A stretch of 64,000 nucleotides of DNA. Source: Paraphoma chrysanthemicola. Taxonomy: Eukaryota; Ascomycota; Dothideomycetes; Pleosporales; Phaeosphaeriaceae. Where the stretch lies: contig JAGMWG010000001.1 in the NCBI GenBank assembly GCA_020744225.1, positions 3,348,001 through 3,412,000 of the forward strand. The letters run 5' to 3'. Both the position numbers and the translations under genes were made by a program. The notes below the pieces were generated by a model. That model had not been told where the DNA came from. It saw only the letters and a list, made by a program, of their open reading frames with translations, and did not search any database. Shown one piece after another: positions 1 to 12,809 of this stretch (position 1 is its first letter; each line of letters opens with the position of its first letter).

Positions 1-3000
1 TGCAGTGGGATTTTGGTCGTCGCACTGCAATTAGCACGACTTCACAATTGCAGCGGCCTTACCGTAGCTTGAAGTCAAAGCTCGTGGGGTCGGTGTGAAA
101 TGGGGTCGCGTAGTGATCTTCGTTGGTCGGACCTGAGAGCGAGGCTGAGTATTCATGAGCACACTGCCACGTTTCAGAAGCCTTTCAGGCCACGACAGAA
201 TCGCGAACCCTTGAGATATCCAAGAATAGTAGTTGTGCATCCCAACAAGTGGGTCAGTGATCTGGTCCATGTGCACATGGCATCAAATGCCACAGGTGGA
301 TCTCCAACCTTGTAGGCTGTACCGGGACCGCGGTGCCTCAACGATGCGCGGGTACTATGTAAAGTAGAAGGTAAGAGACCCCGTAATTTGCCAACGCAAT
401 TGCCGTCAAGTAGGGTTGCATATGCTGGACCAGATACATACAGAGTCATGTTGGTTGGCCTTTGAGTGGGTCAAACAAGAGGACATACGACCAGCACATC
501 TGCAGGTGGCCTGGAAGTTTGTCCTGCAGTTTCGGCAGAGCTTTGGGATGCTCCCGAACCTGGCCCGCAGCCCGTGACTCTTTGCAGGATTGACTTGGAC
601 GAGTAGACTTACGAGGCGCATCCTCATGTCTCTCGGCTCGCAAACAAGATGGCCTGATCGTCGACATCGTAGAGTAATCACCGGGTTCGTCTCGAGACGA
701 TGCACGACGTTCAAGCGGTAGGTTCGGTACTATTCCGCTGGTGATTCAACTGAAGACGCGTGGGCTGGTCGGCGTCGAACTAGATAGCTCGACTAAAGGT
801 CAGGTTGCCGGCCATTGGAGCGTAACGTGATTCACCCGCAATCCTTCCGAAGTTTCGAAGTGACTGATCTGGTTTGTAGCTGCGTCCTTGCTTGTAGGCC
901 TGGAGCATTTACCACTGTCACTGCCAGTTACGCCGAGCACTAAGCACCTGGCGTTCTCGTAAAGACTGCCCGACAGATACCCGGTGTGAGGCATGAAAGA
1001 GTGATGTATGTGAAAGTGAGAAGCGGGTGGCGCCGTTAATGATGTGACTTTGTGTACTTTCCACTGTACGAGGCAGGCGCAACACGCAGTAGGGGACGGC
1101 TGCGATCAATTGCCACACTTCACGATATCACCACACAACGCCAGCTGCTGCTTTTCGGCGTATCTTCGTCGGCATGCCACGGCCCGGACGCTACTTTGTC
1201 CAAGATGGGCACCTCGCCGACGTGCAATCCACTCTCAGGCACGCATCTTGCGTGAGACACATTGTCCGTCTTCCTGCTGTCTTTCCAATTCGGCTCTATC
1301 CATCAACACCGAGACTCAGAGGCTGGTAGCGTCAAGCCAGCTGGGTGCAGCTATGGATATGGCCAGAAGCAATATTGCGTGGTTTGCGGTGCTGGTCCTC
1401 ATTAGCCCGGCCAATTCCTGCAATGCTAGGTAACTTTGTTTGGCTCGCAGTCCTTCGCTGCAATCGGCATCTCGCCTTGGATCGCAAGGCACAGGGGACT
1501 CGAAACTTTCACGGGCCAGCGAGACACAACGCCATCTCGTTGGTCATGTTTCTTCCTTCGCTCTTTAGCCACGTCAAGTTCCAACCCTTCGCAAATTCGC
1601 ACCATGCAGCACAACGTCTCGATGATAGGCGTTGATTTGAAATGCAATCAAAAGCATCGTCGCAAGTTCTTACAGTCCGCGCGCTATGGCCTTGGCGCAT
1701 GTTGCGACTGGCAGCGGGTCAGTGGCGGTCGGTCCTCGGTGGAATGCTGAATAACAGCGGCCTGGAGAGCGACAACCGCACCGCAACAACCATTCTCGCA
1801 ATTCCGCCTTGAGACGTTTCTGACTCAGAGCTTTCATCTCAAATGATCTAAGCAAGAAAACGGGGCTGGTTTGGACCCCACATCACCCGCGTGGACTAAT
1901 TATATCCACGAACGCCCGGCTGCACGGCAGAGCCAACCAAGCCACGGACCACTTCTTCGCGCGGCTACACGGTGCCGTGAGCTTTAACGGGATCGGACAT
2001 AGCGGCCATAGCCCGCACGCACACCGACCGCGATGACAGCCATGCGCCGATCGTCTGTCTATCATCTCCCACAGCCATGGAAAGCTCATCTTTGCCCCTC
2101 ATGTGCCCGTCTGTGATGTCGTCTTACCGCACGCCGCTGGACGACTAGCCGGCAAGTGTCTTAGGATCGAGTACCAGCCACGGAGACAGAGTTGGCTCTA
2201 GCCGTCAAGACGGCCACCCCAACAGGCACAAGGGAACTGATCCTCTTCATCATTTGCGCACTGCTCTCATCCAAGCATGCAGGCATAGGCGTTGCAGCGA
2301 GATTGCTGTGAAGCGAGCTGCTCGATATTGATTGGAACCCTTCCTTCCAGAACTTAGAACTTGCATCCTGGCGACCGCATAAGAGGCCCGCGCTAAGGAC
2401 AGCGCTGGGTACCCTCCACCATGGCGGTACCTTCGTCTGACAGGGATCTACTAGCCGGCCTCGAGGCTCACTCGCACCCACCGCAATTGTGTAAGGTTAT
2501 GCACCACCGCTCAACTGGGCCGTAGCAGCCATGGAGCGGTATCGAATTGGGAAGCCAGCGTAAAAGCGTTAGACCAACCATTCCCACATTGACCACCTCC
2601 ACTAGCTCTGATCCTTTATTCTGGGCATGCTCTCGAGTGAGATGCTCACGTCGAGCGTACATAAGCTTCTCGACGCTCTGCGCCCCAGATCTACCCACAG
2701 AAAGGATTGCATTCCGCACGGTTGGCTGCATTGCCTCAAGTTCTAACTTGGTACTTTCAGGCCTCCCTCCCGCGCCATCTCTCAGTCAAGCACTGCGAGA
2801 CATCTCAACACCGCCACTACCCGCCACGCTACTTCTACGGGTCTCCAGCGCCTCAGCCTTACTTTGCGGGAAGGCCTCTAAAACGCTCTCGGACTAAACC
2901 TGTACACCCTGGCTAGCCCATTTTACTCGAGAAGTTGGGCCTGTGCCTTAAGACTGGAGCATCTTACCATTCACTTGCGTGCAGTCCCACTTCAGCGCAC

Positions 3001-3136
3001 CGACCTCTGTTAAGTTGAGCAGCACGTACAAAGCTCAACTTGCGACTACTTCAAAACCAGGTCACGTCCTGCAGCCTCAGCACCTAACACACGTTCGACA
3101 TTTCCTCCTCCACCGAGACCTCGGACAATCTTCTCC
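1..3136. other. gene-poor left flank
   Basis: No coding region could be supported. Open frames are all under about 130 codons, overlap on both strands and show neither recognisable motifs nor convincing splice-linked partners. The last few hundred bases before 3137 are presumably the promoter and leader of the C2H2 gene. Confidence 0.5.
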
Positions 3137-4012
3137 ATGGCAATGGCGTACTATTCCTCGGAGTCAGAACTGGCACTGATGGCGCCCGTTGACGAAGGTC
3201 TGGGTCATTTGTTTCCAGCCAGTTCATGTCAATCGCCGCCGAGCATCCTCTACTCCCCCCCATTGCAGCAGTTGTCGCACGCACCGCCAACAACACTACC
3301 GAGCAATGGGCCCATATTCGGGTACCCAAACGACTACCGACAGGTTATGGATTCGCCATATCCTCCACACTCACCATGGTCTTCCCAGTCTTCGCCCATG
3401 GCCATCCCACAAGTCACTTCTTACTCCTATCCATCGTACACGGCCATGACTACAGCATCGTCGATGGGCCCTGACACAAGTCTGCTGCCACATTCCTTCG
3501 CAACGCGCCCGTCAAGATCGCATTCTGCTTCTTCATCTGTCGGCCTCGGCCTCTCGTCCAACGTACCCTCCGAAAGATCACCACCTTCACTCTCGAGATC
3601 ACTCTCACCCAGCTCCCCTGATCTAAGGGCTTATGGTTTCCCCAACAAGAATGGCACGTGGAGCTGTGCGTACCCTGGGTGCACGTCAAGAGCTGTCTTT
3701 ACGCGCGGTTGTGATCTTAGAAAGCACCACAAGCGACACACTAAGTCTTTCTTCTGCCGCCACTCGGATTGCCCTCAATCAACAGGCGGTGGTTTCTCAA
3801 GCAAGAAGGATCTTGCTCGGCACGAAGCCAAACACAACCCTGGCGTTTTGTGTGACTGGGAAGGTTGTGATCGAGTGTTCAGTCGTGTAGACAACATGGT
3901 AAGAGCTGCCCGTTACTCTCTTGGCGATAAGCTTTTGGCTAACAGTGTGCTTCAGAGAGATCACGTCAAACGGATACACCTCAAGGCATCGCGCAAGTCA
4001 GTGTCGTCATGA
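3137..4012 (+). CDS. C2H2 zinc-finger protein, two exons
   Basis: Probable DNA-binding regulator acting in the nucleus. Exons 3137-3898 and 3956-4012 give 272 residues. The 57-bp intron keeps the frame if retained, but it has a GTAAGA donor, a GCTAAC branch site and a CAG acceptor, and its removal repairs the last finger so that VDNM joins RDHVKRIH. The first 170 residues are Ser/Pro/Tyr-rich and disordered, as in fungal transcription factors. From about residue 175 there are three closely packed fingers: WSCAYPGC...HHKRH, FFCRHSDC...HEAKH and VLCDWEGC...HVKRIH. The protein ends just after the last finger. The start is the first ATG of the frame; a second Met lies two codons on. The exact family is not recognised, and retention of the intron would insert 19 residues into the last finger. 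Confidence 0.85.
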   Translation: MAMAYYSSESELALMAPVDEGLGHLFPASSCQSPPSILYSPPLQQLSHAPPTTLPSNGPIFGYPNDYRQVMDSPYPPHSPWSSQSSPMAIPQVTSYSYPSYTAMTTASSMGPDTSLLPHSFATRPSRSHSASSSVGLGLSSNVPSERSPPSLSRSLSPSSPDLRAYGFPNKNGTWSCAYPGCTSRAVFTRGCDLRKHHKRHTKSFFCRHSDCPQSTGGGFSSKKDLARHEAKHNPGVLCDWEGCDRVFSRVDNMVRAARYSLGDKLLANSVLQRDHVKRIHLKASRKSVSS

Positions 4013-7000
4013 AGGAACTCTTCGCGCGACTATTTGACGGCCTCGGGACACTCGATCCCGACCTCAACCTCTTCATTGTGTCCCTCGCAGCGAGCGGACT
4101 CACTCCGGTAGTGCGAGCCCCCTTCTCCGATCTCGAAAGCAATGGGGCTCTGTAAGACCTGGAGCCAAACTCCCAAAACTTCACTTTCGTTCAAGATACC
4201 CTGTTCTCGTTGTTTAACGAATTTCATGTTCATGCATCATTGCGGCGTTCCATTTGCAGCATCTTCTGCTACCAGCACTGTACAGTAGAAAATCATCATG
4301 GCCGGAGCGTTTGTTGGGACATTCTGTGGATAGACGCCATTGCTGCCTAGACTAGCTTATCCAAATAGCCGCTCCCAGAGGAGCAATTCACATATCCGAC
4401 AATCTCCTGCTGTACGCGACTGATGTCTTCCGCTGCTACCATTAGCGACTTTACTTGCTCAACTCTCATGGCTCTGCACACCAAGTTTGCCTATGCCTGT
4501 CACCATTTGGCCTGAGAATCACAGACATCTCGAGAGCATCGCGTGGCAAAACGTTCCAACCCGGTCGGGCCTCTAGCTCGAGACTCCGGCTATTTAGTGG
4601 GTGGCCTTATTTGCTCGACAAGGCTGACTTTGCGGACCCCAATCATCTTGAGTGGTCGCGACCATGTTACAGACTGGAAGGATTGCCCCGCGAATGAACG
4701 CTCCGAACGCCCCATGGACACCCTGGCAGGCGGTCTACTCCGTGCGTCGGTGGCCAGCCTACACAATGGCATGTTTTGCGAATCGAAAAGTGGAGGGCAT
4801 GCCGGCCCGGACCCGCAGTCGTATGAGCGCACACAGACACTTGCCTCAAGCGTTAGGCCAGGGTTCTCCTCACGAAGACCTTGTAGATTTTCGGGCTACA
4901 AGGACGGCGAAGTGGTCGACATTGCACGCGTCGATGTTGGTGGCTGCCGTTGTTGTTGCACAACGGCCTCGTTTCAGCGCTCGGGCGAAGCGAGCATGCA
5001 CCTGGGACGCTCGGGATATTACATCAGAAGGGGTCGTTCGTCGTCACTCATACCGATGAATCCACGTGCAGTAGCCAGAAGCCCAACCGGCTTGATACCG
5101 CGAGCTTACATCAGACGCAACGTGTTTTCTCAGGATCATCTGCATGCTCTTCGGATATCGTGTCGATGCACAAGCAGAGCATTATTCGCCAATAACGAAT
5201 CACATTCCAGACAAGCACCTCCCTGCATGCTGCACTTCGACATCATGGATACCAATATGAGACTGATTCCTTTCAACGAGCCACTTGGGTGCCAGCATTT
5301 GGCGCTGTCTGCAACACCCAGGATAATTAAGCTTGCCGGACGGCATTCCTACCACGCCGCCATGCGCCGTTGACGCGGCCGTCCTGCAGCCTCTCACGCG
5401 GTGTCAAGGTGTCTTGCTTGACATGTGCTTGCAGGGCTGAAAGTCACACAGGAGGCACAAAATGAAACTCTCCTGTTCCGGTGGCATACCGCGAATTTGG
5501 TCACTGGGTTCGCTTGGCGCAAACCTTGAGTACAACTGAAGATCAATGTGACTGCCATATCGTCATCGTCGAGTGGAAATGCTTCAAGCTTGATTCCGAG
5601 CACCGAGCTATCGCTGCAACCCCTGCGCCCTACCGGTGAAGAATACTAGCCTTAATTACTGCAGTCTAAGCAGATGTGGTTGAGAGAGCTCCACTTGGGC
5701 GACATTAGTCTAAGCAGTTGGTAGATCTTTGGGTCACGCTACTGTACAGCTACTCGACCCTCAATCTCATTTCTGCGCTATGCCCTCTACAATATCCTAC
5801 GCGCCCTGAGCTGGTCGCAGGCTGTTTTGGTACCATCTGATAGGCGATGTTTCTTCTCTCCTGCATCAATGCAAGCAGATGATTTGAGTTCGCGATACAG
5901 CTGCCAAAGCTCACTCATGCACGAACAGTTCATCCGCCTCCGAGTTCACGCGACGCACCTGTTGGCCTCGCGGAGAACAACTCACACAGGACCCGCGTCA
6001 CCGGCCCCTCTAGATCAGGATAGCCGTAACGAGAATCGGCCGTCCCTTGCACCCCATTTTTTTAATGACACAGAGCCACACCAATGACGCAGGCACCGTT
6101 GCCGGTGCTTAAGTTTACCGTCTCCGACCGACCCCCAAATTGCGCTGTTGATGGGCACGGAAGATCATCGGGTTTCTGGTGGAAAGCCGCCGGCGCCGAC
6201 GACAACACATTTTTGCACCCCAGTACCAAGTGTCGCGATTGCGCGATTGTTGTAGCGGCATCTATGTAATTTCCGCGAGTCAAAGCTGCACAGCGGCATT
6301 GGGGAGGTCGCCTCGTGGTAGCGCGGTCCACCCCTTCATCTCCTCTTCCTCCTGGACAACAGCCAAAAATAATCCATTCCCAGTGCCCGCTAGCTCAAAC
6401 TACAACCCGCTACAGGCCGTCTAGCAGAAAAGCAGATGGGACCAGGCACATCGCGTGTTATTTGGTGGTAAGACACGGCACAAACTTTGCATCCGACGGA
6501 ACGGCGCTCCTGCGTACCTGGATACTAACGCGAATTTGGTGTGAGCCGAGAAAGTGGGCGCTGCAGACATCTTCACGACAATTCACATGTTGGCTGCTGC
6601 ACGCAGCCCGCTCATGCACAACAAAGGAAGGTGGAAAGTCAAATCCTAAAAGCCATACCCGCAATTGTCAGCCTGCATGATTTTTTCTTCGGAGCGCACT
6701 CCGAGCGTATAACGGTGAAAAGGTCGAGTTGATTTCATCTATGGGCGCTTGTTGCGGTTTCCTGAAGGGCCGTTCTCTGGCATGTGGATGCTTGTAACCG
6801 GTCGGAAGGTAATTCGGACCGATTGAACAACAACACTGCGACACTTCCACCCTCAATTCTTGTCAGAAACATCGCCAACTTCAGAATCATTGTCTTGTAC
6901 TGTAGAGTCAAGTTAAGGTTGACTATACCGGCGTCAACATCGCAGCTGAGCTGCCGAAAGAATGCATAAGTATCCTGACGAATAGGGCGCTGCGATCTTA

Positions 7001-7229
7001 TCGAGCATTGACGCCTTGCCAGTTCTGATCTGATTTCTGCACCAACCTCAGGAAGCCGCGTCACTGCTGCCTTGCAAAGGCATCGTGAGAGATATCGACG
7101 CGTACGCTGATGAGGTACGCTTGTAAGTTTCTGTGTTGCTGGTGAAATTTTTATTTTGGATGATCAGAGCTGCTTTTGCTCTCACTCTGCCGCCGTCTCA
7201 TGGATTGAGTTGGTTTATTCGTCTTTACC
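4013..7229. other. intergenic, no supported gene
   Basis: The longest frame (plus, 4543-5373, 276 codons) begins at GTG rather than ATG, is Arg/Ser/Cys-rich and shows no domain. It is open longer than chance would favour but I do not call it a gene. Nothing else was found apart from the presumed promoter of the gene at 7230. Confidence 0.4.
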
Positions 7230-9115
7230 ATGCGTCGTCTCAAGCTAGGTCTATCGTTATGCTCCTTGTTTTGTTCTGCAACTTCGTCTACATCCAGCGA
7301 GCATGAAGGGGTACATAATGCGAATCATGTCTTCAACGCCATCCACTCATCGATGCGGCAATGGGGATCATCACTCAACCATAATGGCATGTCGTTCTTC
7401 CTTGCAACGGTACCAGCTGGCACGCAACTTTACCATGGAACACCAAACTCGGAGCCAGTGCAGGGTCTAGAATGGCTTGCATTTGAACCTGAGCATGCGA
7501 TGATATTCGCTCGCCCACGGGGTCCTCCGCGCGATCATAACACTCCTCCTGTCAGAGACGAGGTCTGTCCTGGTCAAAAGGCTCGATTCATAGCTAACAG
7601 CATTCGTAGCTACCACAAGCAGGGTTAATCTCAAGAACCAGGCCTGGGCTTGGAGGCCTACCGGAATCAGGACGCGTTCATGGACGACCTCCTGTCGATA
7701 ACCAAGCGCTTCCTCGCCATGTTCAACACCCACCTCGTGCCCCTGGCGGCCCCTTACCCCCATCAGGGCCTCCGCTTAAGGAAGAGCCTACGTTTAGACA
7801 GTCGCCCTCCAACCGTGATGAGCGGCCACCACGCACTTCCAACTATCAACGAGGAAGACAAGACCAGCAGCATCGTCTCGAATTAAACCCTGAGAGTCAA
7901 GATGATAGGGTTGGATATCTCCACACATATGTGCCCAAACATGACCTGAATCTTTTATACGTCGATGGTCTTTCGGCGGGCAAGACGTCGAATGGAACCC
8001 TTGACACACAGGACATGCTTCTCCTCAACCTCACGACAGGTCCACATGGTCCAATGGGTGGCGAGCATGAACGCGCGCTGGGGATGTGTAACTTGGCAAC
8101 CAGCCTTTGGGAAGGCAAAATCGATGGCATTCTGCGGATGGAGGGTGGTTTTGAAATCATACTGTGCGATTTTGCCAGACACCTGGAACGAACAGACGTA
8201 ATCACAGTCACCCAGCACAGTTACTGGCTCAACGAAAGCGCGGGATTTCTAGGTGGCTGGCAGTATATCAAAGCCATCATGGGTCGATACCATGGCATCG
8301 GTGGCGAAAGGGTCAAGCTGGCTTATGACGATTTCGTCAGCGTTTTCTCCTATCCAGATCTCAAGGGACTTTTCAGCAACGATGTCCAATCCGACTATGC
8401 CATGCCACGGCTGCAGAACGTCATGGAGTCAGACCTGGAACGTGTCAGGCATGACATCACTCGCATGGTACTGCGGAAAGATTGGGATGGCGTAGCATCT
8501 TCGCGAGACTGGCAAGCGGTCGCGGATCTCGTTGTGGCACGTTACAGTGAACCATTGCACTATCTGCATACCAACAAGAAGCTGCGAGGAGACAAGAAAG
8601 CGTTGCAGTTCTATCTCATCAACATATTGCATCCCTTCATCGACTATACAGCACGGAACGCAACACTAGAAACACAGCGCTGCATTGCACAAGTTGTTCT
8701 ACCACTACCAACACCACCATCTACTGCAGCAAGCCTCGCACATCGCGCCATACACGATGTTGCTCACCACATATGCGACACGCTCCTTACAGGACTTTCT
8801 ATTGCGTCAGCATCAATATCACATGCTTCATTCACGCAAGTGTACGCTGAGCATGTCACTGACATCATTGATAACCTTGTTGCCTATCTGAATTGGACAA
8901 CTTGGAAACAGTGCGGAACGTGTGCGGATGAGGAGGTCTGTTATGTTCCCATCTGGCCGATGGGAAATCACGAGGACCATGCAAACCCAAAGTGCATGGA
9001 CGAAGATACTGCAAGAAATCGCTGGGGATATTGGGGTCAGGGACCGATGGGTCCTCCCCCACCTGGAGAGGGTGATGACGGGGAGAGGAGGCATCGCATG
9101 GGCAGGTTTCAGTAA
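7230..9115 (+). CDS. conserved fungal secreted-type protein, two exons
   Basis: Exon 1 is 7230-7562 and exon 2 is 7610-9115, giving 612 residues. The first frame ends at a TAA (7626) and the 394-codon frame further on looks separate, but a 47-bp intron (GTCTGT donor, GCTAAC branch, TAG acceptor at 7609) joins them in phase. A donor at 7551 (59-bp intron) would also keep the frame. The N-terminus (RRLKLGLSLCSLFCSATSS) looks like a secretion signal. A conserved block follows (NAIHSSMRQWGSSLNHNGMS, then LYHGT and EWLAFEPEHA), then a Pro/Arg/Gln-rich linker of about 100 residues, then a second conserved block from GYLHTY near residue 213 onward. I recognise the layout as a widespread uncharacterised fungal family, but give no function. 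The C-terminal end is Pro/Gly-rich. Confidence 0.82.
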
Positions 9116-11620
9116 ACTTTCTCGCGGCTGCCATACGGTATCAATGCATCAATACCCACAGACATCAATACCAAAAATGGATCGCAATCTCGATTACAGC
9201 GCATACCAAGTCCAACCCGCCTAACAAGCACACCCATAACTATCTCCAAATCCGCCTCGTGAAGTTACCGTAACATCACAACTCATCTAGGCCTACTATT
9301 AGACCCAAATGACATGCCCCCATCACAATATCTCCAACTTCAAACCCCAATCTCGCTTCACACACCCCAATACCCCTCGTCCCTGTCCCCGCGGCCGTAC
9401 CTGGTCTCGCTTCACGCAAGGCTGACTTCCATCCCTCGCCTCGCCTAACCCTGCGCCCAAAACGCTCGCTACGCGCTGTGCACAGGCACAGCTTATTTTT
9501 AGCCACAGCCATCGGACTAACGCGCTTTCGTTTGTCTCCGAGGGGTTTGATTTCAACGTTGTCAGATAGCACAAGTCTCCGATGGGATTGTGGTCGGGGC
9601 AGTAGTGTATGAGGTTGGAGTGTAATCAATCAATCGGAATCCAAGCTGACGCGGTGACTTCCGGCCCTTGCGATTGGGCAGCAAAAAGACATGATGGGCG
9701 GTGATGCAGATGTCATGTTAGGGCTGACGTCGTGATGCGGGTATCTTATGCTGTGTCGAATGATGGGGCTCGGAGAGCATATACTGTATGGAGGTCGACT
9801 TGCGCAGGCAAAGTGTTTGGCGCGCTAGAACCATCGTTCAAAGTTGGTCGCAGATTTGATTTTGGGCAGTGCGTCGCCAACCCCGAAGTCACGAGCCCGT
9901 TGGAAGCTTGTGTTGTGGTTCGGCGGGTGTGGAGCTCGATGCGGGAATAAGTCTGTGACATCCAATTGCCGATCTAGACATACTTCCACTTCCTACCAAC
10001 CTACCTACCACTTTCATCACCGGTGCATGTGCTAAGCCCGGAATCGTGACTCTCCGTGCAATGACATGTCACAAGTGAGCCCACCATCCTCCCTCCCTGA
10101 TGAATAAACAAAGGAAAATGTCAAACTCCCCACTCTTACAGTGGGAAACCTTGTTCCCTAAAACAGTAACTCATCGTCAGTCTACTTCCTTCGCGACCGG
10201 CAAATAAGCCGATCCCTCCCCACTCCTGGGAACCTTGGGTTTCCAACGCAGAGGCACCGATGCGGCCGCTACACATGTGCGCGACCCACTTGTGCCCCAT
10301 CTTTCAGAAGGCCAGGCACCAACACAAAGAAAGTTGACGTGCTTGTGCAAAAACGCTCGTATCACACCCCAGTTCGTGGTTCTGACAACGATCGGCACTG
10401 GCTGGCTGGCGGTAAGAGCGCGAGCGCGACGCGTCGGAACGCAGTCGGGTGTCGAGACGATCGCTTGTCGCCACTTTTTCGCGCCCACCGTAGGCCAGAT
10501 CGACGCTGGGCTGCGAAGCGGAGTTGGGCGGTGCATGTCATGCAGTACAGCGCAGTGCTGTGCAGTGCAGCTGAGCCGCGAACATTGCTCAATATGAATA
10601 AGACCACTGTCGATCGTCGGTGTGAGCGAACGATGTGCGGGTGTGCTGAGTTCGTAGTGCAGGTCGGCGCGAGCGGCGCGGCATGGCATGTCGCGAGATG
10701 TTGCCGATAGGGGTGCGCGGGTGGGAAATGGGCCGCGGCGCCGGGGGATACTCCGCGCGCTAATCATGGGCTGAAGAAGGATATGGTTGAGTTAGTGTGG
10801 TGCTATCAAGGTCTGGATCGTGATGGGTATCGACGAACGATATGCTGCAGTGAAGTGTTTGTGCAAATACAGCTTGTGTTATGAGGAAGCAGAATGCTAG
10901 ATGCAGCGTTGCACGTGTGCCGAGTCGTCTGATGGCAGTGGGTGATTTTGTGCTTTCCTTCAGATCGGGCGACATTCTGACAGAACTCGCCTGTGTTTAT
11001 ATACCAAACAAGTACTTGTGCGAGCGGGCTAATTGACTGTCAACATGGACCAGAGACGCCCTTCCAGGCGCGGCTCCATTGCTCACCTTCTGGGCATACT
11101 TGATGTGCAGCAGTCAAGCGAGGGTAATAATTCTCAGCAGTGAAGTAGAGGAGGACAGTTGTTGCATAACATAGATAACGATATAAAGAAACAAAAGAAG
11201 GTGAAAAGGGAAAAGGTGGAATTCCAAGTAAGGGGCAGGAATTGACGGGCCCAAAGTGACCTCTCTCCTCGCAGCTCATATTCCCTCGACATCTCCTACT
11301 TTAGTATCAAAATCCTATCCTGTTATAATCCACTAGTTCGTGAGGCGCTTTTTTGTATTCAAAGCTTGTGTTTTCACTACTCCCCATTTTGTCTGTCTCA
11401 CCAGCGGATGCCTTTCTGAAAGCGATGCTATTCGGTACTCTACTATCTAAACAACTAATGTTCTTCATCGATGTGTTACGTCTGTCCCTCTCTTCTTGCC
11501 AACGACGCGTTACTTGCTTCTACTGAATGCCCCATTTCGAATTGCCTACACAGAAGCTCCCTTCCATTCCGTATCCCAAGTCGACTGGAGGCACAGGATT
11601 TGGCACAACTTACACATATC
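9116..11620. other. intergenic, no supported gene
   Basis: Contains overlapping open frames on both strands in CpG-rich sequence (for example minus 10177-10767, 196 codons) without domain signatures. A TATATA-like box near 10997 precedes a 32-codon ORF (11045-11143) in good start context; it is too short to judge. The right end is the 3' flank of the oxidoreductase gene. Confidence 0.35.
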
Positions 11621-12688
11621 TTAGTACTTAACAACGAGCTTCGAACCAGATACCGCTCCCTTCCGCAATTTGTCTAGTCCCTTAATTATACCATCAAAGC
11701 CACCATCCAGCATTGTAACCGGCGGACTCTTCACTTCTCCCGCAATCGCACCCAATTCAGCATAAAACTGCACCAGCGCATCTCGATCCTCCTTAGAAAC
11801 GGGATACTTGGGACCAATTGGTGGTAACCACGCAAACTCCTTACCCAGCATTTGAAACGACATGATCATCTTAACTTCCACACCTGGGGCTTTCGTCTTC
11901 GAGTCGAGTAGAGTGATGATCTTCGCATTGGTGTTGCCACTGACAACTTGGCCGCAGAATTTTGTCGACTCGCCAATTGATATGCAATCTAATGCGCGCG
12001 AAATGGAAGGAAACTTTTTCTTGATGTCCTGCGCGGCTGAAGGTGTCCGGTAGTCGAAAACGTGATCCGCGCCATATCTTTTCACCAAATCAAACGAACG
12101 CGGCGACGCAGTCGTCACAACGGTCCATCCAGCTCTTTTCGCCATCTGAATCGCGAATAGCCCCACACCCGTTGCTCCCGAATACACCAAAAGCACCTTT
12201 TCCACACCTGTGGGCTCTTTCTTTGTGTCTTGACTCCACCAGACTCCAAGGTGTAGTTTCAATGCTTGCATCGCTGTCACCGCCACGATTCCGTATGTCG
12301 CAGCTTCTTCGTCTTTCACACTTTCAGGCACACGCCAGACCAAATCCGCATCCGCTTTGACATAGTCGGCGAATGCACCGACATCACTGCTTATCCCACC
12401 TTGCACAAAGCCTGCAACCCGATCACCTTTTCTCCATGACGAGGATCCGGCATCCGCGACAGTCCCGGCAAAGTCGCAACCAAGGATACTGCCAGAGGGA
12501 GCGATAAAGTCGACGAATTTGGCGTCAATGGCATTGAGGGATGTAGCGGAGATCTTCACGAGAATTTCGTTCGTGGCGAGGGTCGGAACGGGGATAGTAC
12601 TGCTTTTCAGGCCGGCGCCGAATGAGTGGTTGGTCAGGAGGTTTGCCGTACGGGAGAGGAGAGCGCGGTTAGCGACGAGGGCTTGCAT
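11621..12688 (-). CDS. MDR-family zinc-free NAD(P)-dependent oxidoreductase
   Basis: Single-exon gene for 355 residues, typical of medium-chain dehydrogenase/reductase proteins of the quinone-oxidoreductase/trans-acting enoyl-reductase type. The N-terminal GroES-like fold runs to about residue 130 (ILVKISATSLNAIDAKF, GCDFAGTV, KGDRVAGF). The Rossmann part carries the nucleotide-binding stretch YSGATGVGLFAIQMAKRAG, followed by GADHVFDYR. No cysteine/histidine set for catalytic or structural zinc is evident, so it is probably a zinc-free NADPH reductase of enones or quinones. Similar proteins occur both as general detoxifying enzymes and as partners of polyketide synthases; no such synthase lies in the window, so a stand-alone cytosolic reductase is more likely. 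The substrate cannot be inferred. Confidence 0.88.
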   Translation of the reverse strand: MQALVANRALLSRTANLLTNHSFGAGLKSSTIPVPTLATNEILVKISATSLNAIDAKFVDFIAPSGSILGCDFAGTVADAGSSSWRKGDRVAGFVQGGISSDVGAFADYVKADADLVWRVPESVKDEEAATYGIVAVTAMQALKLHLGVWWSQDTKKEPTGVEKVLLVYSGATGVGLFAIQMAKRAGWTVVTTASPRSFDLVKRYGADHVFDYRTPSAAQDIKKKFPSISRALDCISIGESTKFCGQVVSGNTNAKIITLLDSKTKAPGVEVKMIMSFQMLGKEFAWLPPIGPKYPVSKEDRDALVQFYAELGAIAGEVKSPPVTMLDGGFDGIIKGLDKLRKGAVSGSKLVVKY

Positions 12689-12809
12689 TCTGGCGGATAA
12701 GGTGGAAATGCTAGTTGTGAGAGGGAGTGCTCGATCGAGGAAGTATTCACGTTTGGGCGCATCTTATGTCTGGCTCAAGCGATGGTTTTCATGGGTTAAA
12801 GCTAGATAT

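Noticed and set aside
4543..5373. 276-codon plus-strand frame
   Set aside because: Starts with GTG, composition is Arg/Ser/Cys-heavy without any domain, and other frames in the same stretch are also long.
10177..10767. 196-codon minus-strand frame
   Set aside because: Lies in CpG-rich DNA with a matching long plus-strand frame; no hydrophobic core or motif.
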